64,000 bases of DNA, taken from positions 60,406,987-60,470,986 of the forward strand of contig NC_086382.1 in the NCBI RefSeq assembly GCF_036588685.1, given 5' to 3'. The translations under genes and the position numbers were made by a program. This DNA comes from Mytilus trossulus (lineage: Eukaryota > Mollusca > Bivalvia > Mytilida > Mytilidae). The notes beneath the pieces are model-generated. The model did no database searches, had not been told where the DNA came from, and saw only the letters and a list, made by a program, of their open reading frames with translations. Below are positions 48,944-59,252 of this stretch, piece after piece. Position 1 is the first letter of the stretch, and each line of letters opens with the position of its first letter.

Positions 48944-49887
48944 TATGAGTGGCCGTTCATGTCATTTGCGCGATTATATACGCGTATATAATTTTCAACG
49001 CGTATATATACGCGTATATTGTGGTTTTCAACGCGTATATTGTGGTTTTCAACGCGTATATTATCGTTTTATACGCGTATATTGTTAAAATAAACACGTT
49101 TATACTTTATTCCAATTTATTTATCATATACGCGTTAATATACGCGTTGAAAACCACAATATACGCGTATATATACGCGTTGAAAATTATATTATGAGTG
49201 GCCGTTTATGTCATTTGCGCGATTATATACGCGTATATAATTTTCAACGCGTATATATACGCGTATATTGTGGTTTTCAACGCGTATATTGTGGTTTTCA
49301 ACGCGTATATTGTGGTTTTCAACGCGTATATTGTGGTTTTCAACGCGTATATTGTGGTTTTCAACGCGTATATTATCGTTTTATACGCGTATATTGTTAA
49401 AATAAACACGTTTATACTTTATTCCAATTTATTTATCATATACGCGTTAATATACGCGTTATTTGCATAAATATACGCGTTAATATACGCGTTAATATAC
49501 GCGTTATTTGTGTTAATATACGCGTATGAAATCATTATATACGCGTTAATAAACATTCGTTTGTCTTATTGTTTTAACCAATGAAAGCTGCGTTCTTAAA
49601 CTGGTTTGCATGTGACAATTGTATAACGGTCCGTGTAACACTTATCAAATCAAAGTTTTAAAAAGTTTTGAAATTTTAGATTTTTGGAATTTTGATCCAA
49701 GTTTTAAAATATCAAAATTTCAAATTGTGTTAAAGTTTTGAAATTTTGAAATTTTAACCAAATTATTAAAATATCAAAATTCTTAATATCGTTTATAAAT
49801 TTGATAGTTTAGAAATTTGATCAAACTTCTAAAATACTAAATCTAACGCGCAATTTTAATTATTTCACTTTTTGAAAGTTTGATTTT
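48944..49887 (+). repeat. Left arm of the foldback element
   Basis: Two units each begin with tatgagtggccgtt: a 249-bp outer unit (48944-49192), itself partly palindromic, and an inner unit from 49193 with five consecutive 21-bp repeats. By eye there are about 26 ACGCGT sites up to 49550. Overlapping open frames in both strands here are repeat translations (AYIVVFN). Confidence 0.85.
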
Positions 49888-51298
49888 TCAAATGTTTGCT
49901 TAAAATATCAAAATAGAAAAGGGGCAATAAGAGGGATACCTGTAAAAAGCGAAAGGAAATAAAAGCGGAACGATAAGAAACAATATGAATTAAAAACATA
50001 CTGATACTTAAAAGTTTATGTATGAAATAAAACGGACAGTTGTAAGCGGTGAAAAAATAATGACAAAATTAATATTTCTTCAAAGAAGATACCAGACGTA
50101 CGGCTCTGATATTGACCATTTTACCTGCTGGTTTTTCTAGCACCCATATTTTTGGAGAAACAGGAGTAACAGTAAAAACTGAACAACTCGCAGTAGTTCA
50201 TATAGTATGGTTTTGTTGAGCATGTATATATACATTTTCTACTAAACTCTTAAGCAATAAAAAAGCCCAATACACGATGTATTACTTCTTTTGATTTCAT
50301 TTTTTTTTCTGTTTTGCTTTACGACTTCTTACTTTCTGCAATCATGTTGGCTAAAGAATATGTCATTTCATGTACAGAATGAACGATCATCTTAAACGTT
50401 TTTATCTATTCTTTGTAAGTTGTTTGCCCTAAATATTCAGCTTTAAGCGTTCCGTAAGAAGGTTGGTCAAGAAAAGCGCTTCATGATACTGAATGCACGG
50501 TGTCCTAATTAAGGTTGTGCTAGTCCACAACGTGGGAGGTTTTTAATATAATCTTATTTACGCTGAAATTAAGACGGTACTAAGATCCAATATCACAAAA
50601 TTGGAGCCAAGATATTGTTACAAGGTATCTACAACAACTCATCATAGATTGATACCAGGTTATAAATTTTGCCGCTTTTTGCGCCAGACGCGCGTTTCGT
50701 CTACAAAAGACTTATCATTGACACTCGAACCAAATTAAGTTAAAAAGGCAAATAAAGTCAAATGAAATTGAAAAGGCCAAATAAAGTAAACTTTTAAATC
50801 CAACGTATAGCTCTGGTTTTGTAAAAGTTGAAACCTTTCATATCATATATAAATGTATACCATAAACATTATTTTCACGAGCATTTATATTTATGTAATA
50901 GTTACCGCTGTACTACATTTAGCACCCAACCGTTTCATTCATGTTTATGTAATATTTGCCGCTGTACTACATTAAGCACCCATCTATCCAGTTGTAGGTG
51001 TTGGCATTTTGAAAGTTGAAAATTGTTTTCAAAGTTTATATCAGCGATAAATAGTAATCTTCTGGGAAACCAATATTTAGATAGTCACTATTTTTTTACT
51101 TGATACTACCACTAGGGGCTTCGATAATGGTACATTAAAATTATTATGATCCTCAATTTGATGATATAATATTCTGTGCCAGCAGAGGACAAAAGAAAAA
51201 TTCTCCATGCCTTTAATGTTAGATATGAACCAGATAAGTTGATTAATAGCGATGAAAATCTTTAAAAAAAGTTAGCGCTTCGACACATTTAAAAAATA
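49888..51298. other. Spacer of the foldback element
   Basis: Non-coding. It includes an inverted R4 copy (about 50640-50770, ccagacgcgcgtttcgtcta) and a short direct duplication near 50888 and 50948 (accgctgtactacatt). No open frame resembles a transposase. Confidence 0.6.
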
Positions 51299-52194
51299 AA
51301 ACTTTCAAAAAGTGAAATTATCAAAATTGCACGTTATGTTTAGTATTTTAAAAGTTTGATCAAGTTTCTCAACTATCAAATTTATAAACGATATTTAGCA
51401 TTTTGATATTTTAATAATTTGGTTAAAACTTCAAAATTTCAAAACTTTAACACAATTTGAAATTTTGATATTTTAAAACTTGGATCAAAATTCCAAAAAT
51501 CTAAAATTTCAAAACTTTTTAAAGCTTTGATTTGATAAGTGTTACACGGACCGTTATACAATTGTCACATGCAAACCAGTTTAAGAACGCAGCTTTCATT
51601 GGTTAAAACAATAAGACAAACGAATGTTTATTAACGCGTATATAATGATTTCATACGCGTATATTAACACAAATAACGCGTATATTAACGCGTATATTAA
51701 CGCGTATATTTATGCAAATAACGCGTATATTAACGCGTATATGATAAATAAATTGGAATAAAGTATAAACGTGTTTATTTTAACAATATACGCGTATAAA
51801 ACGATAATATACGCGTTGAAAACCACAATATACGCGTTGAAAACCACAATATACGCGTTGAAAACCACAATATACGCGTATATATACGCGTTGAAAATTA
51901 TATACGCGTATATAATCGCGCAAATGACATGAACGGCCACTCATAATATAATTTTCAACGCGTATATATACGCGTATATTGTGGTTTTCAACGCGTATAT
52001 TAACGCGTATATGATAAATAAATTGGAATAAAGTATAAACGTGTTTATTTTAACAATATACGCGTATAAAACGATAATATACGCGTTGAAAACCACAATA
52101 TACGCGTTGAAAACCACAATATACGCGTATATATACGCGTTGAAAATTATATACGCGTATATAATCGCGCAAATGACATGAACGGCCACTCATA
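51299..52194 (-). repeat. Right arm of the foldback element
   Basis: The inverted counterpart of the left arm. Its inner unit has three 21-bp repeats against five on the left, which accounts for most of the length difference. The outer unit (51946-52194) is also 249 bp. Confidence 0.85.
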
Positions 52195-52290
52195 GTTCCC
52201 AATCGAGATACCAATTCCATGTTTTTTCTAGATTGCATAGTAGCTCATTAATATATTGTTTATAGAGATGAGTTGATATCTTTCACACAA
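52195..52290 (-). pseudogene. LINE RT relic continued beyond the insertion
   Basis: The minus strand reads STHLYKQYINELLCNLE and, after a one-base frame change in an A-run, GIGISIGN. This leads directly into NTYAGCPTCADD on the other side of the foldback element. It matches the region just before the RT catalytic motif. Confidence 0.7.
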
Positions 52291-54549
52291 GCATTTAAAA
52301 CGAATTGAATTTAAACTGAACGCGTACCAAATTTGCTTATCACGTTCACACTTTTCTTTAAATTCGAATTAAATTCGCATTAGATAAGAAATGCATTTTA
52401 CGTTTATGTGAATTAATTATTTATCTTTAATTTGAGGTGGTACCTAACACTACAGTGAGATAACTCTGTAAAGTTAGCTAAACGTTTTAATTACGTTGTG
52501 TTGTAAAAGGAATATTAAGCTTCTCAATGATCAAAATTGGTGTTTGTCAAACTGCTATATAACCAGTGTAATTTTTCTGACAAAACAGTTGGTTCAAAAT
52601 TTTTTAAATTTTTATATTTTTGTTAAAGAGTCAAAGTAAGTACTTTGACAAAATTTTATGAAAATTAAACGAGCCAAATTAATTTTAGTGCAAGTGTTGG
52701 GTACCACCTTAAATGAAACTTTCTAAATTGTAATTCAAATTATAAGTTTCGTCAATGTACAAATAAAAGGAATATTATCATTATTTATGGATTCTTTAGA
52801 ATTAAAACAAAATGTCTTAGGCGAAAACCAAGTCCAACATTTCCGACAATGATTTACAATGGATAGTAAATGGTAGTTAATGGAGACATTCTCTCTTATC
52901 ATGGGGTGTGCTGATGTAGCTATTGATGCTGAGTCATTTATGACTCATAGAAACCGACACGTTTAGGTACAAAAACAAGTAAAAATATTACAGCCTTTTG
53001 AGATCCTGGCTTAAAATTTTGTCCTGTACCCTCCTTAACAATCAAAGATCGTTCCATAAAGGAGACGTTTTTACAGATAAATCAAAAGACTTTTTTTAGT
53101 TCAACGATGGTTTGTGCAAAACAGAAGGGAAAAAAATTTCTTAAAATAAATAGGAAAACCCTAGACCTGTTGTTGAAATGAGAAGAAAAGGATTCCGGTA
53201 AATGCCATATCAGGAGTGCAAGTTCGGAGATGTTATGGGTTCTAAAATGTTGTTTGTATTTGTTTTGAATTGATCATTAATTTATTAAAAATGCAAATAC
53301 AAAATTAACGTCGTTTGGATATCAAGGCGAAGTTGACTCGCATTGCAATTCATATTAAATTTACGTTCGGATGTAAAATGTCTCGAATGCAAGGTCAGTG
53401 TTCAGGATGTTCGCTTCTCTCGTTTTTTAATTGTTTCCAGATATTTGGAATCATCTGGTGTTATTCATGTAGTGCCATTTAACAGTTTGTCATCTTTTCA
53501 AATTTTCTAAAATCCTTCATATTTGTTTTTACTGTTTTTGTAAGGAAAAAGATGTCAATGTTTAGTGTACGAAAAATCTACAGATACTGATTTCCCTCTA
53601 AATTTTCAATAACTAATATCTCGAAGACAAACACGTGGACCCTTCGTTTTTTTTCCAGCTTTGTTGTTTCCTTTGTTTATATACTATTAATTCAGAGCAG
53701 TCATTTTAGAAGCTTGTTATTTTGAAAGATAGAGGCGAACATCCTTAAACCAAATCGAACTAGTGAATGGAACCAAGTCAATAATTGTCATTGCTTTTGA
53801 AAAAAAAACCCAAGAGGAAATAGTGCATGTGAAGCGATGTAAACAATACATTCATTTGGTTCAATTGTTTTTGAAAAAGTTTACCACAAAAATGTTGGAT
53901 TTTACAAAACATTATCAAGTTTAACAGAGCCCATTGACAACGTAATCAGTGTGTATTTGACCTATTGAATTTAAACCTTCCGCATACAAATTTAATGTTA
54001 ATGTTTTTCTATATACAGCCACATAACTGTCTTACGGGGGAGAGTAGATAAGTCCTACATAATAGGTAGAGTAATCTACTTTCTTTTATTTACAATTTGA
54101 TCAAGTCAATGTTTGCTTATATTTTTTTCTATATAGAAAAAAAATGGATAATCTAAATCAATAAAGTATCGTGCGCTCTTCATTTACTACTCTTTTTACC
54201 ATGTTTGTATGGGTTTGGTGTACATTTGCATGCACGTTCAAACAATCATTTTGATATGGCGGTTAAAGATTTTCCTGCTGTGCTTTCATAAAATATAATA
54301 TTACAATGTGTCACTTTTACTCTCTTACCCCTGGAAACTATCAAAGCCTTTATAATTCAGAAAGTAATTGAGGTTGTTGTCGGAACACCTGCTTAGGAAT
54401 TTTCAAAATATGAAAACCCGTGATACTGAATTGAGCTGGATGTAAAATATATGTATACTTTTGTAATGAAAAGGAAACATTTAAATTAACCTATTTTGTT
54501 TTAATTAAACTGTCGGTTGTCCTGTTTGAATTGTTGCACCTGCGATCAC
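52291..54549. other. Non-coding stretch, nothing recognised
   Basis: AT-rich. The phrase ggtggtacctaacac at 52435 is mirrored by gggtaccaccttaaatg at 52698, so a weak TIR element of about 280 bp may lie here. No gene can be supported. Confidence 0.35.
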
Positions 54550-54712
54550 CCCAGTTTTTTGTTTGTGTTGCTAAGTCTATAGTTTTCAATGGTGTGTCTT
54601 GTGTATGTGTACTATTATTTGTCTGTTTGTCTGGGTTTTTTTTAGCCATGGCATTGTCAGTTTATAATCGCTCTATGAGTTTTACCTCACATTTGGTATC
54701 TTGCGCCACTCC
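54550..54712 (-). repeat. R5-family repeat, inverted copy
   Basis: In plus orientation: tgtgtcttgtgtatgtgtac, tttagccatggcattgtcag, ctatgagttttacctca and ttggtatcttgcgccact. It is the reverse complement of the 46430 type. A short R1 remnant (gatagttgtcccatgg) follows at about 54790-54870. Confidence 0.55.
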
Positions 54713-54879
54713 TTTACACTAGTAATTTCGGGACCCTAAATAGATTGCTGTGCGATGTGAACCAAAACTCTGTGTCGATGGCCGTATTTTCACCTAGAAG
54801 TGTTGTCTTTTTATACATTGTGACTTGTATTGATAGTTGTCCCATGGTCACTCATAAAACATGTTCTTTTTTTTAAATC

Positions 54880-55491
54880 ATTTGATATCTAAAAAGTAAA
54901 ATCTCAAAAATACTGAACTCCGAGGAAGGTTAAAAAAGTATGTATAAACCTTTATTCAAACAAATATTTTTTTAACATGACGTCCTTCAAACGCTTTGCG
55001 CACATATCCGTGGTAAAATATGAATATCTTGTTTGGACTGTTCAAATCGTAATCCCACGTCATATACTTTTTTTTATGAATGAGCTACCTGATGTCACAG
55101 AACGATAGAGTCAGAACATAAGCATTTTACGGGAAAATACACGCTCGTTTAACCGAAAAGCATCACAACGAGGAAACGTAAACAAACGATGTTAAAATGT
55201 TTTATAAGCCTTTTTTTTATCCATGTAAGACATATAAGAAAAATTATCATTTAAATTCATCCAAACACCAAACCTATCTAAATATTTTATTATGAATAGT
55301 TTAAGCATGTAAAAGAGGGACGAAAGATACCAAAGGGGCAGACAAACCCATAAATCTTAAACAAACTTATTCAGTTTTCTTCGTTCTTTTACGTCAATTT
55401 GATAGGGCGTTTATGCATGGGAACGGCAAATAATGCTTTCACCTAGAGCACTAAGATGCAAAATTGTTGCCGTATTTGTCCTATTAGAATC
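54880..55491. other. Non-coding stretch, nothing recognised
   Basis: Contains a short R5 fragment (55313-55370, aaagagggacgaaagatacc). No gene was seen. Confidence 0.35.
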
Positions 55492-55641
55492 GAAATAATT
55501 CATGAATATATAATGATTTTACCACAGGTTGTCCCTTTATGCCGATATTTTACCCCTCGCTATCGCCCATGATAAAATATTTGTCATAAAGGGCCAACCC
55601 GTGGTAAAATCACGATACATTGAAGCCCCATGAATTATTTC
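55492..55641. repeat. 150-bp hairpin repeat
   Basis: gaaataattcatg...gattttaccacaggttg is mirrored by caacccgtggtaaaatc...catgaattatttc, with a short central loop near cctcgctatcgcccat. It is an imperfect palindrome over its whole length. Confidence 0.65.
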
Positions 55642-55844
55642 TTAATTATCTTCCTTATTAGGTTAGTGATACTAAATAAAATCAAGATCTCATTGATCCT
55701 TTTCATAAATTATAATCCTTCAGAACGTTTTAGATTATAGAAACCTGGTACAACAAAATCGGAGGATTGTATACTTTTCTTCTTGTAGATAAAGGTCCAA
55801 TAATATTCAAAAATAGTGCTCCATTGACCAATGTTTCATAGATA

Positions 55845-55990
55845 TAGGAAGATGTGGTGTGAGTGCCAATGAGACAACTCTCCATCCAAACAACAATTCA
55901 AAAATTAAACCATTATAGGTTAAAGTACGGCCTTCAACACGGAGCCTTGGCTCACACCGAACAACAAGCTATAAAGGGCCCCAAAATATA
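55845..55990 (+). repeat. R1-family repeat upstream of the third BIR gene
   Basis: The gtgagtgcc subfamily: gaagatgtggtgtgagtgcc to acaagctataaagggcccc. It ends about 75 bases before the splice acceptor of the gene. Confidence 0.7.
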
Positions 55991-56067
55991 TGTATACTTG
56001 CAATAATTTAATGCAAACGAATTATGGAAAAAAATAGCCTTTAGTATTCTTCTTGTTTCACTACAGA

Positions 56068-56987
56068 ATGGGCTATGATGAAATTCCACAGCATCCATTA
56101 GGAAGACTTCGACCAATGAGAGAGAACTATGAAATGAGAATGAACACTTTTCAACAATGGTCCAATCCGAATGTATCCCCAAAGGAACTGTGTGACGATG
56201 GATTTTATTACATGGGATCACCTGATAAAGTGCAATGTGTATTTTGTGGGGTTGTTCTGAGTGGATGGAGACCTGGCGATGACGTTCATAAACTGCATGC
56301 TGTTAATTTTGGACAATGTCGGAAAGTTTGCAAGTTTGCAAATTATGAAGAAAGACTTGCTTCATTTCAAAATTGGCCACCGAATCTACCACTCTGTCCA
56401 ATTGACCTAGCTTCGGCTGGATTGTATTATACAGGTGAAGTGTTATAACTATGAACTGATTTAACTAGACATACAATAATCATTAATACAAATGCAAAAG
56501 TCATTTTCGATTTAAATTAACATAACAGTTCATATCGAATCATCTAATTCTTTAAAATGTATATTGGATTCTTTTACAAATGAAAATAAAACCTTATAAA
56601 TTTCGTGCTACCTTCATTAAAAACACTAAAACCTTAACGTTTCAAATTCATAGGTATAAATATAAAAAAGAAATGTTGTGAGCTATATGAAAGAAACATA
56701 AAGAATAGACAAATGAATCTCAGGTCAAATGTAAATAGTACCGTTTAATTTCTTTCAATATATTTATATGTATTAAGTGGCTGAACTGTCTAGATAAATT
56801 CTTGATTGTGACTTATTAGATTATTATTAATGATTTCTTCTTTATTTCCGTCCTTTCAGGCAAACGTGACATATGTAAATGTTTCATGTGTGATGGGTGT
56901 GTCTTTGATTGGGAAGCTGGTGATGTACCATCAAAAGAACATACGAGAATATTTCCGGACTGTCCACTTAGTCAAATAATGGCCTAA
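56068..56987 (+). CDS. BIR-only IAP-like protein, two BIR domains (diverged paralogue)
   Basis: Exon 1 (56068-56434) and exon 2 (56860-56987) join in phase 1 to give 164 aa. BIR1 zinc ligands are C57, C60, H77 and C84. BIR2 ligands are C130, C133, H150 and C157, both with ideal spacing. The N-terminus keeps the GYDEIPQHPLGRL segment shared with the 37358 copy. The protein ends only seven residues after the last zinc ligand, so no RING or other effector domain is attached. The ATG is one base after the acceptor AG (cactacag|A-ATG), so the 5'UTR must come from an upstream exon. Expected role: binding of IBM-bearing or caspase partners without ubiquitination, which is inference. It is clearly diverged from the 37358/42282 pair, so it is an older duplicate. 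Confidence 0.87.
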
Positions 56988-57194
56988 CCGGACATGCCTT
57001 TTTAACAATCATAGGAAACGACGTTTCAGCTTTTATCATTGTTGCAATCTAGTTTATTCGGCTTTTATCAATTTTATTTATTTTACTTTTTCTCATTGTG
57101 TTTAATTATGAAATACTTATATTAAAAAAGTTGTAGCAACTGAAAGGTCGAAATAACGGAAGCGTATTAGGGCCATCTTTTTTCTATTTTTTTT

Positions 57195-57370
57195 TCAAAT
57201 TGTCCACTTTAATCTTAAGATTATCAACTTTTAAATTGGGATGTCCAACTGCAGTCTTGAAATTATCAACTCTTGAGAGTATCAACCTAAATCGTGGAAT
57301 TATCATCTGTAATCTTGTAATTATCAACATCAATCTTTGAATTATCAACTTTAATCTTCAAAAGACTAAA
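57195..57370 (+). repeat. Degenerate ~21-bp minisatellite
   Basis: About eight units of the form attatcaacttTAATCTTga, with point changes (for example cttgaaattatcaactc, cttgtaattatcaacatc, ctttgaattatcaact). It lies about 210 bases beyond the third BIR gene. Confidence 0.6.
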
Positions 57371-58360
57371 TTAAATGTAAAGATATCATAAATCTTTACT
57401 TCTTTGAATTATGGTCTTTATGATTCGCAATGCACATTTTAACAAGTAAGGTATTTGCATATTCAAGAAAGACAATCATGTCATTCTGTGTACAGTGAAC
57501 AAATTGAAGTTTTACATGACAAGTTGAATTCAAAAATGTCAGCGATCCGTTTATCATACATTTGTACAACATTTTTAGTAATTTACAAGCCATCAAGCCA
57601 CGTGTTGCATATTGTTGTTATTAATGATTTTTTACATCCTTGCTTTTTGAGGGAAAAACAAGAATATTATGACAAAAAGTCAGACTTCTCAAGATGTATT
57701 CAAAGATAAAGAAACAAAACTAATAGTTCACGTGTTTCCCACGGTTTAGGTGTGTTAACGGGATCTGTTTTTGCTACATCCAAATATGACTATTGAACAG
57801 CGGTATACTACTGTGGCTTTTTTTCTTATCAATGTGTGAAGGGACAATTATTTTTTTAAGAGATGTCTTTTTAAGTTTCAGATATATAGAATAAATAGTT
57901 GATTATGAGAGCAGTAGCGGAAAGAACTTCTAGTCTAAAGATTGCATTTTAAAATACTAAGGCTTTTCTACCTCAGGAATAGATTATCTTAGCTGTATTT
58001 GGCATAACATTTAGTAATTTTGGTCCTCAGTGATCTTCAACTTCGTAATTTGTTTCGCCTTTTAAACTTTTTTGGTTTCGATCGTTACTTTGTCTTTTGT
58101 AGACGAAACGCGCGTCTGGCGTAAGTACATAATTTAATCCTGGTATCTATGACGAGTTTATTAGGACATATAGAACGGCGACAACAGTTAGTTGTAATGA
58201 AAAATAAATAGTGATATATGTATCTTATCTAGTCCTTCCAGTAGCTCTGTAAATGGTATGAATATTTTCGACTCTGCTCCTCGTCGCAATGATCATTATA
58301 CACGAATACTAGTACATATATTAATGAATGTTTCCACTGATAACCATTTACATGGTTCTC
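57371..58360 (+). repeat. Flank with R3 and R4 fragments
   Basis: 57725-57835 is an R3 tail (gtgtttcccacggtttaggt, gaacagcggtatactactg). 57960-58145 is an R4 copy (ttagctgtatttggcataac, gtagacgaaacgcgcgtctg). The rest is unrecognised and holds no gene. Confidence 0.5.
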
Positions 58361-58399
58361 CCTCATGCAAAGCTCTGATTCCTTTCACGGATTTGGCTA

Positions 58400-58570
58400 T
58401 ACTTTTTGGACCTTTTGGATTATAGCTCTTCATCTTTTATATAAGCTTTGGATTTCAAATATTTTGGCTACGAGCATCGCTGAAGAGACAAGTATTGTCG
58501 AAAAGCGCATCTGGTGCAAGAAAATTGGTACCGTTAATTTTATTACACAAAATTCAACGGGTATTTATTG
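58400..58570 (+). repeat. Dispersed repeat with gagcatcgctgaagagac
   Basis: gagcatcgctgaagagacaa, ttgtcgaaaagcgcatctgg and gcaagaaaattggtaccg form a phrase that I recall as repeated in mussels. The flanking open frame 58365-58676 is not a credible gene. Confidence 0.4.
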
Positions 58571-59252
58571 TATTCACATGAAACTAAATTCGCCACTCCT
58601 TACGAGATGTCCTTCTTATCTCCTTACAAGTAATTTGTTGAAACTCCTCCACATACAAATGTACCTTCCTCCTTAACGTTCAAGGAAATACAGACTCATA
58701 GCTAGCGTGTAAAATTTTACCATTTTGCATTGGGAAAAATGTTACGGAGAAATGATCTATTCTAGAACTTTCCTTTGCCAACAAAGTAATTGGTGCCATC
58801 AATTTATTCGATATCCTTCACCATAAATCAGTTCAATCAGAAATATCTTTCTATTTTGAAGATAAATATTCCTATCATTTTATACCACACCTGTTGTCGT
58901 TAGAATATTGAATTATAATCTAGTGATGAATGGTCTGGATAATGACAATTCAAATGAACTCCTCAAAACTGAATATGTGATTGTTCCCTAATTTCATATT
59001 TAATCTGGCTGACCCCGTTACACTCCGTATCTGAAAATAGTCAGTAAAACTTATCTTCCAAATGTGTTGGTCAAAAGGGCTTCAATACTGGGAGCTTAAA
59101 TCCATAAATTGGAAATTTATAACATTAATCAATTCAGTCAAAATGTATGCCAGTCAACTTTCTAAACGCGTCAAAAATGACATAGATGCTTTTTGCAAAT
59201 TGTTTAAAGCTGTAAGGTCGATAATACAACCAGATGCTCCGCAGGGCGAAGC
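58571..59252. other. Non-coding stretch, nothing recognised
   Basis: AT-rich. No exon with splice context was found. Confidence 0.35.

Larger units (their letters stand above)
48944..52194. mobile_element. 3.25-kb foldback element with ACGCGT arrays
   Basis: Inverted arms of about 940 and 900 bp start tatgagtggccgtt(c/t)atg and end mirrored. They flank a spacer of about 1.4 kb (49888-51298). Direct repeats gttccc (48938-48943 and 52195-52200) flank the whole, and it sits inside an RT reading frame. Each arm holds dozens of ACGCGT motifs, many in a 21-bp repeat (acgcgtatattgtggttttca), then an AT-rich mirrored part. No transposase was found, so it is non-autonomous. Foldback-type elements with repeat-filled inverted arms are known from insects and plants. 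Assignment to a superfamily is open. Confidence 0.85.

Noticed and set aside
48949-49470. Open frames rich in AYIVVFN on both strands
   Set aside because: Translations of the ACGCGT/21-bp repeat arrays in the foldback arms. The same happens at 51710-52238. No start context or splice support.
48944-49560. CRISPR-like array
   Set aside because: The 21-bp units are directly adjacent tandem repeats without unique spacers, in a eukaryotic foldback element.
52435-52715. Possible TIR element (ggtggtacctaacac / gggtaccacctt)
   Set aside because: Only about 12 bases mirror, there is no target duplication and no second copy in the window, so it is too weak to list as an element.
58365-58676. 103-aa plus-strand open frame
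   Set aside because: Overlaps a dispersed repeat (gagcatcgctgaagagac) and shows no domain or splice context.
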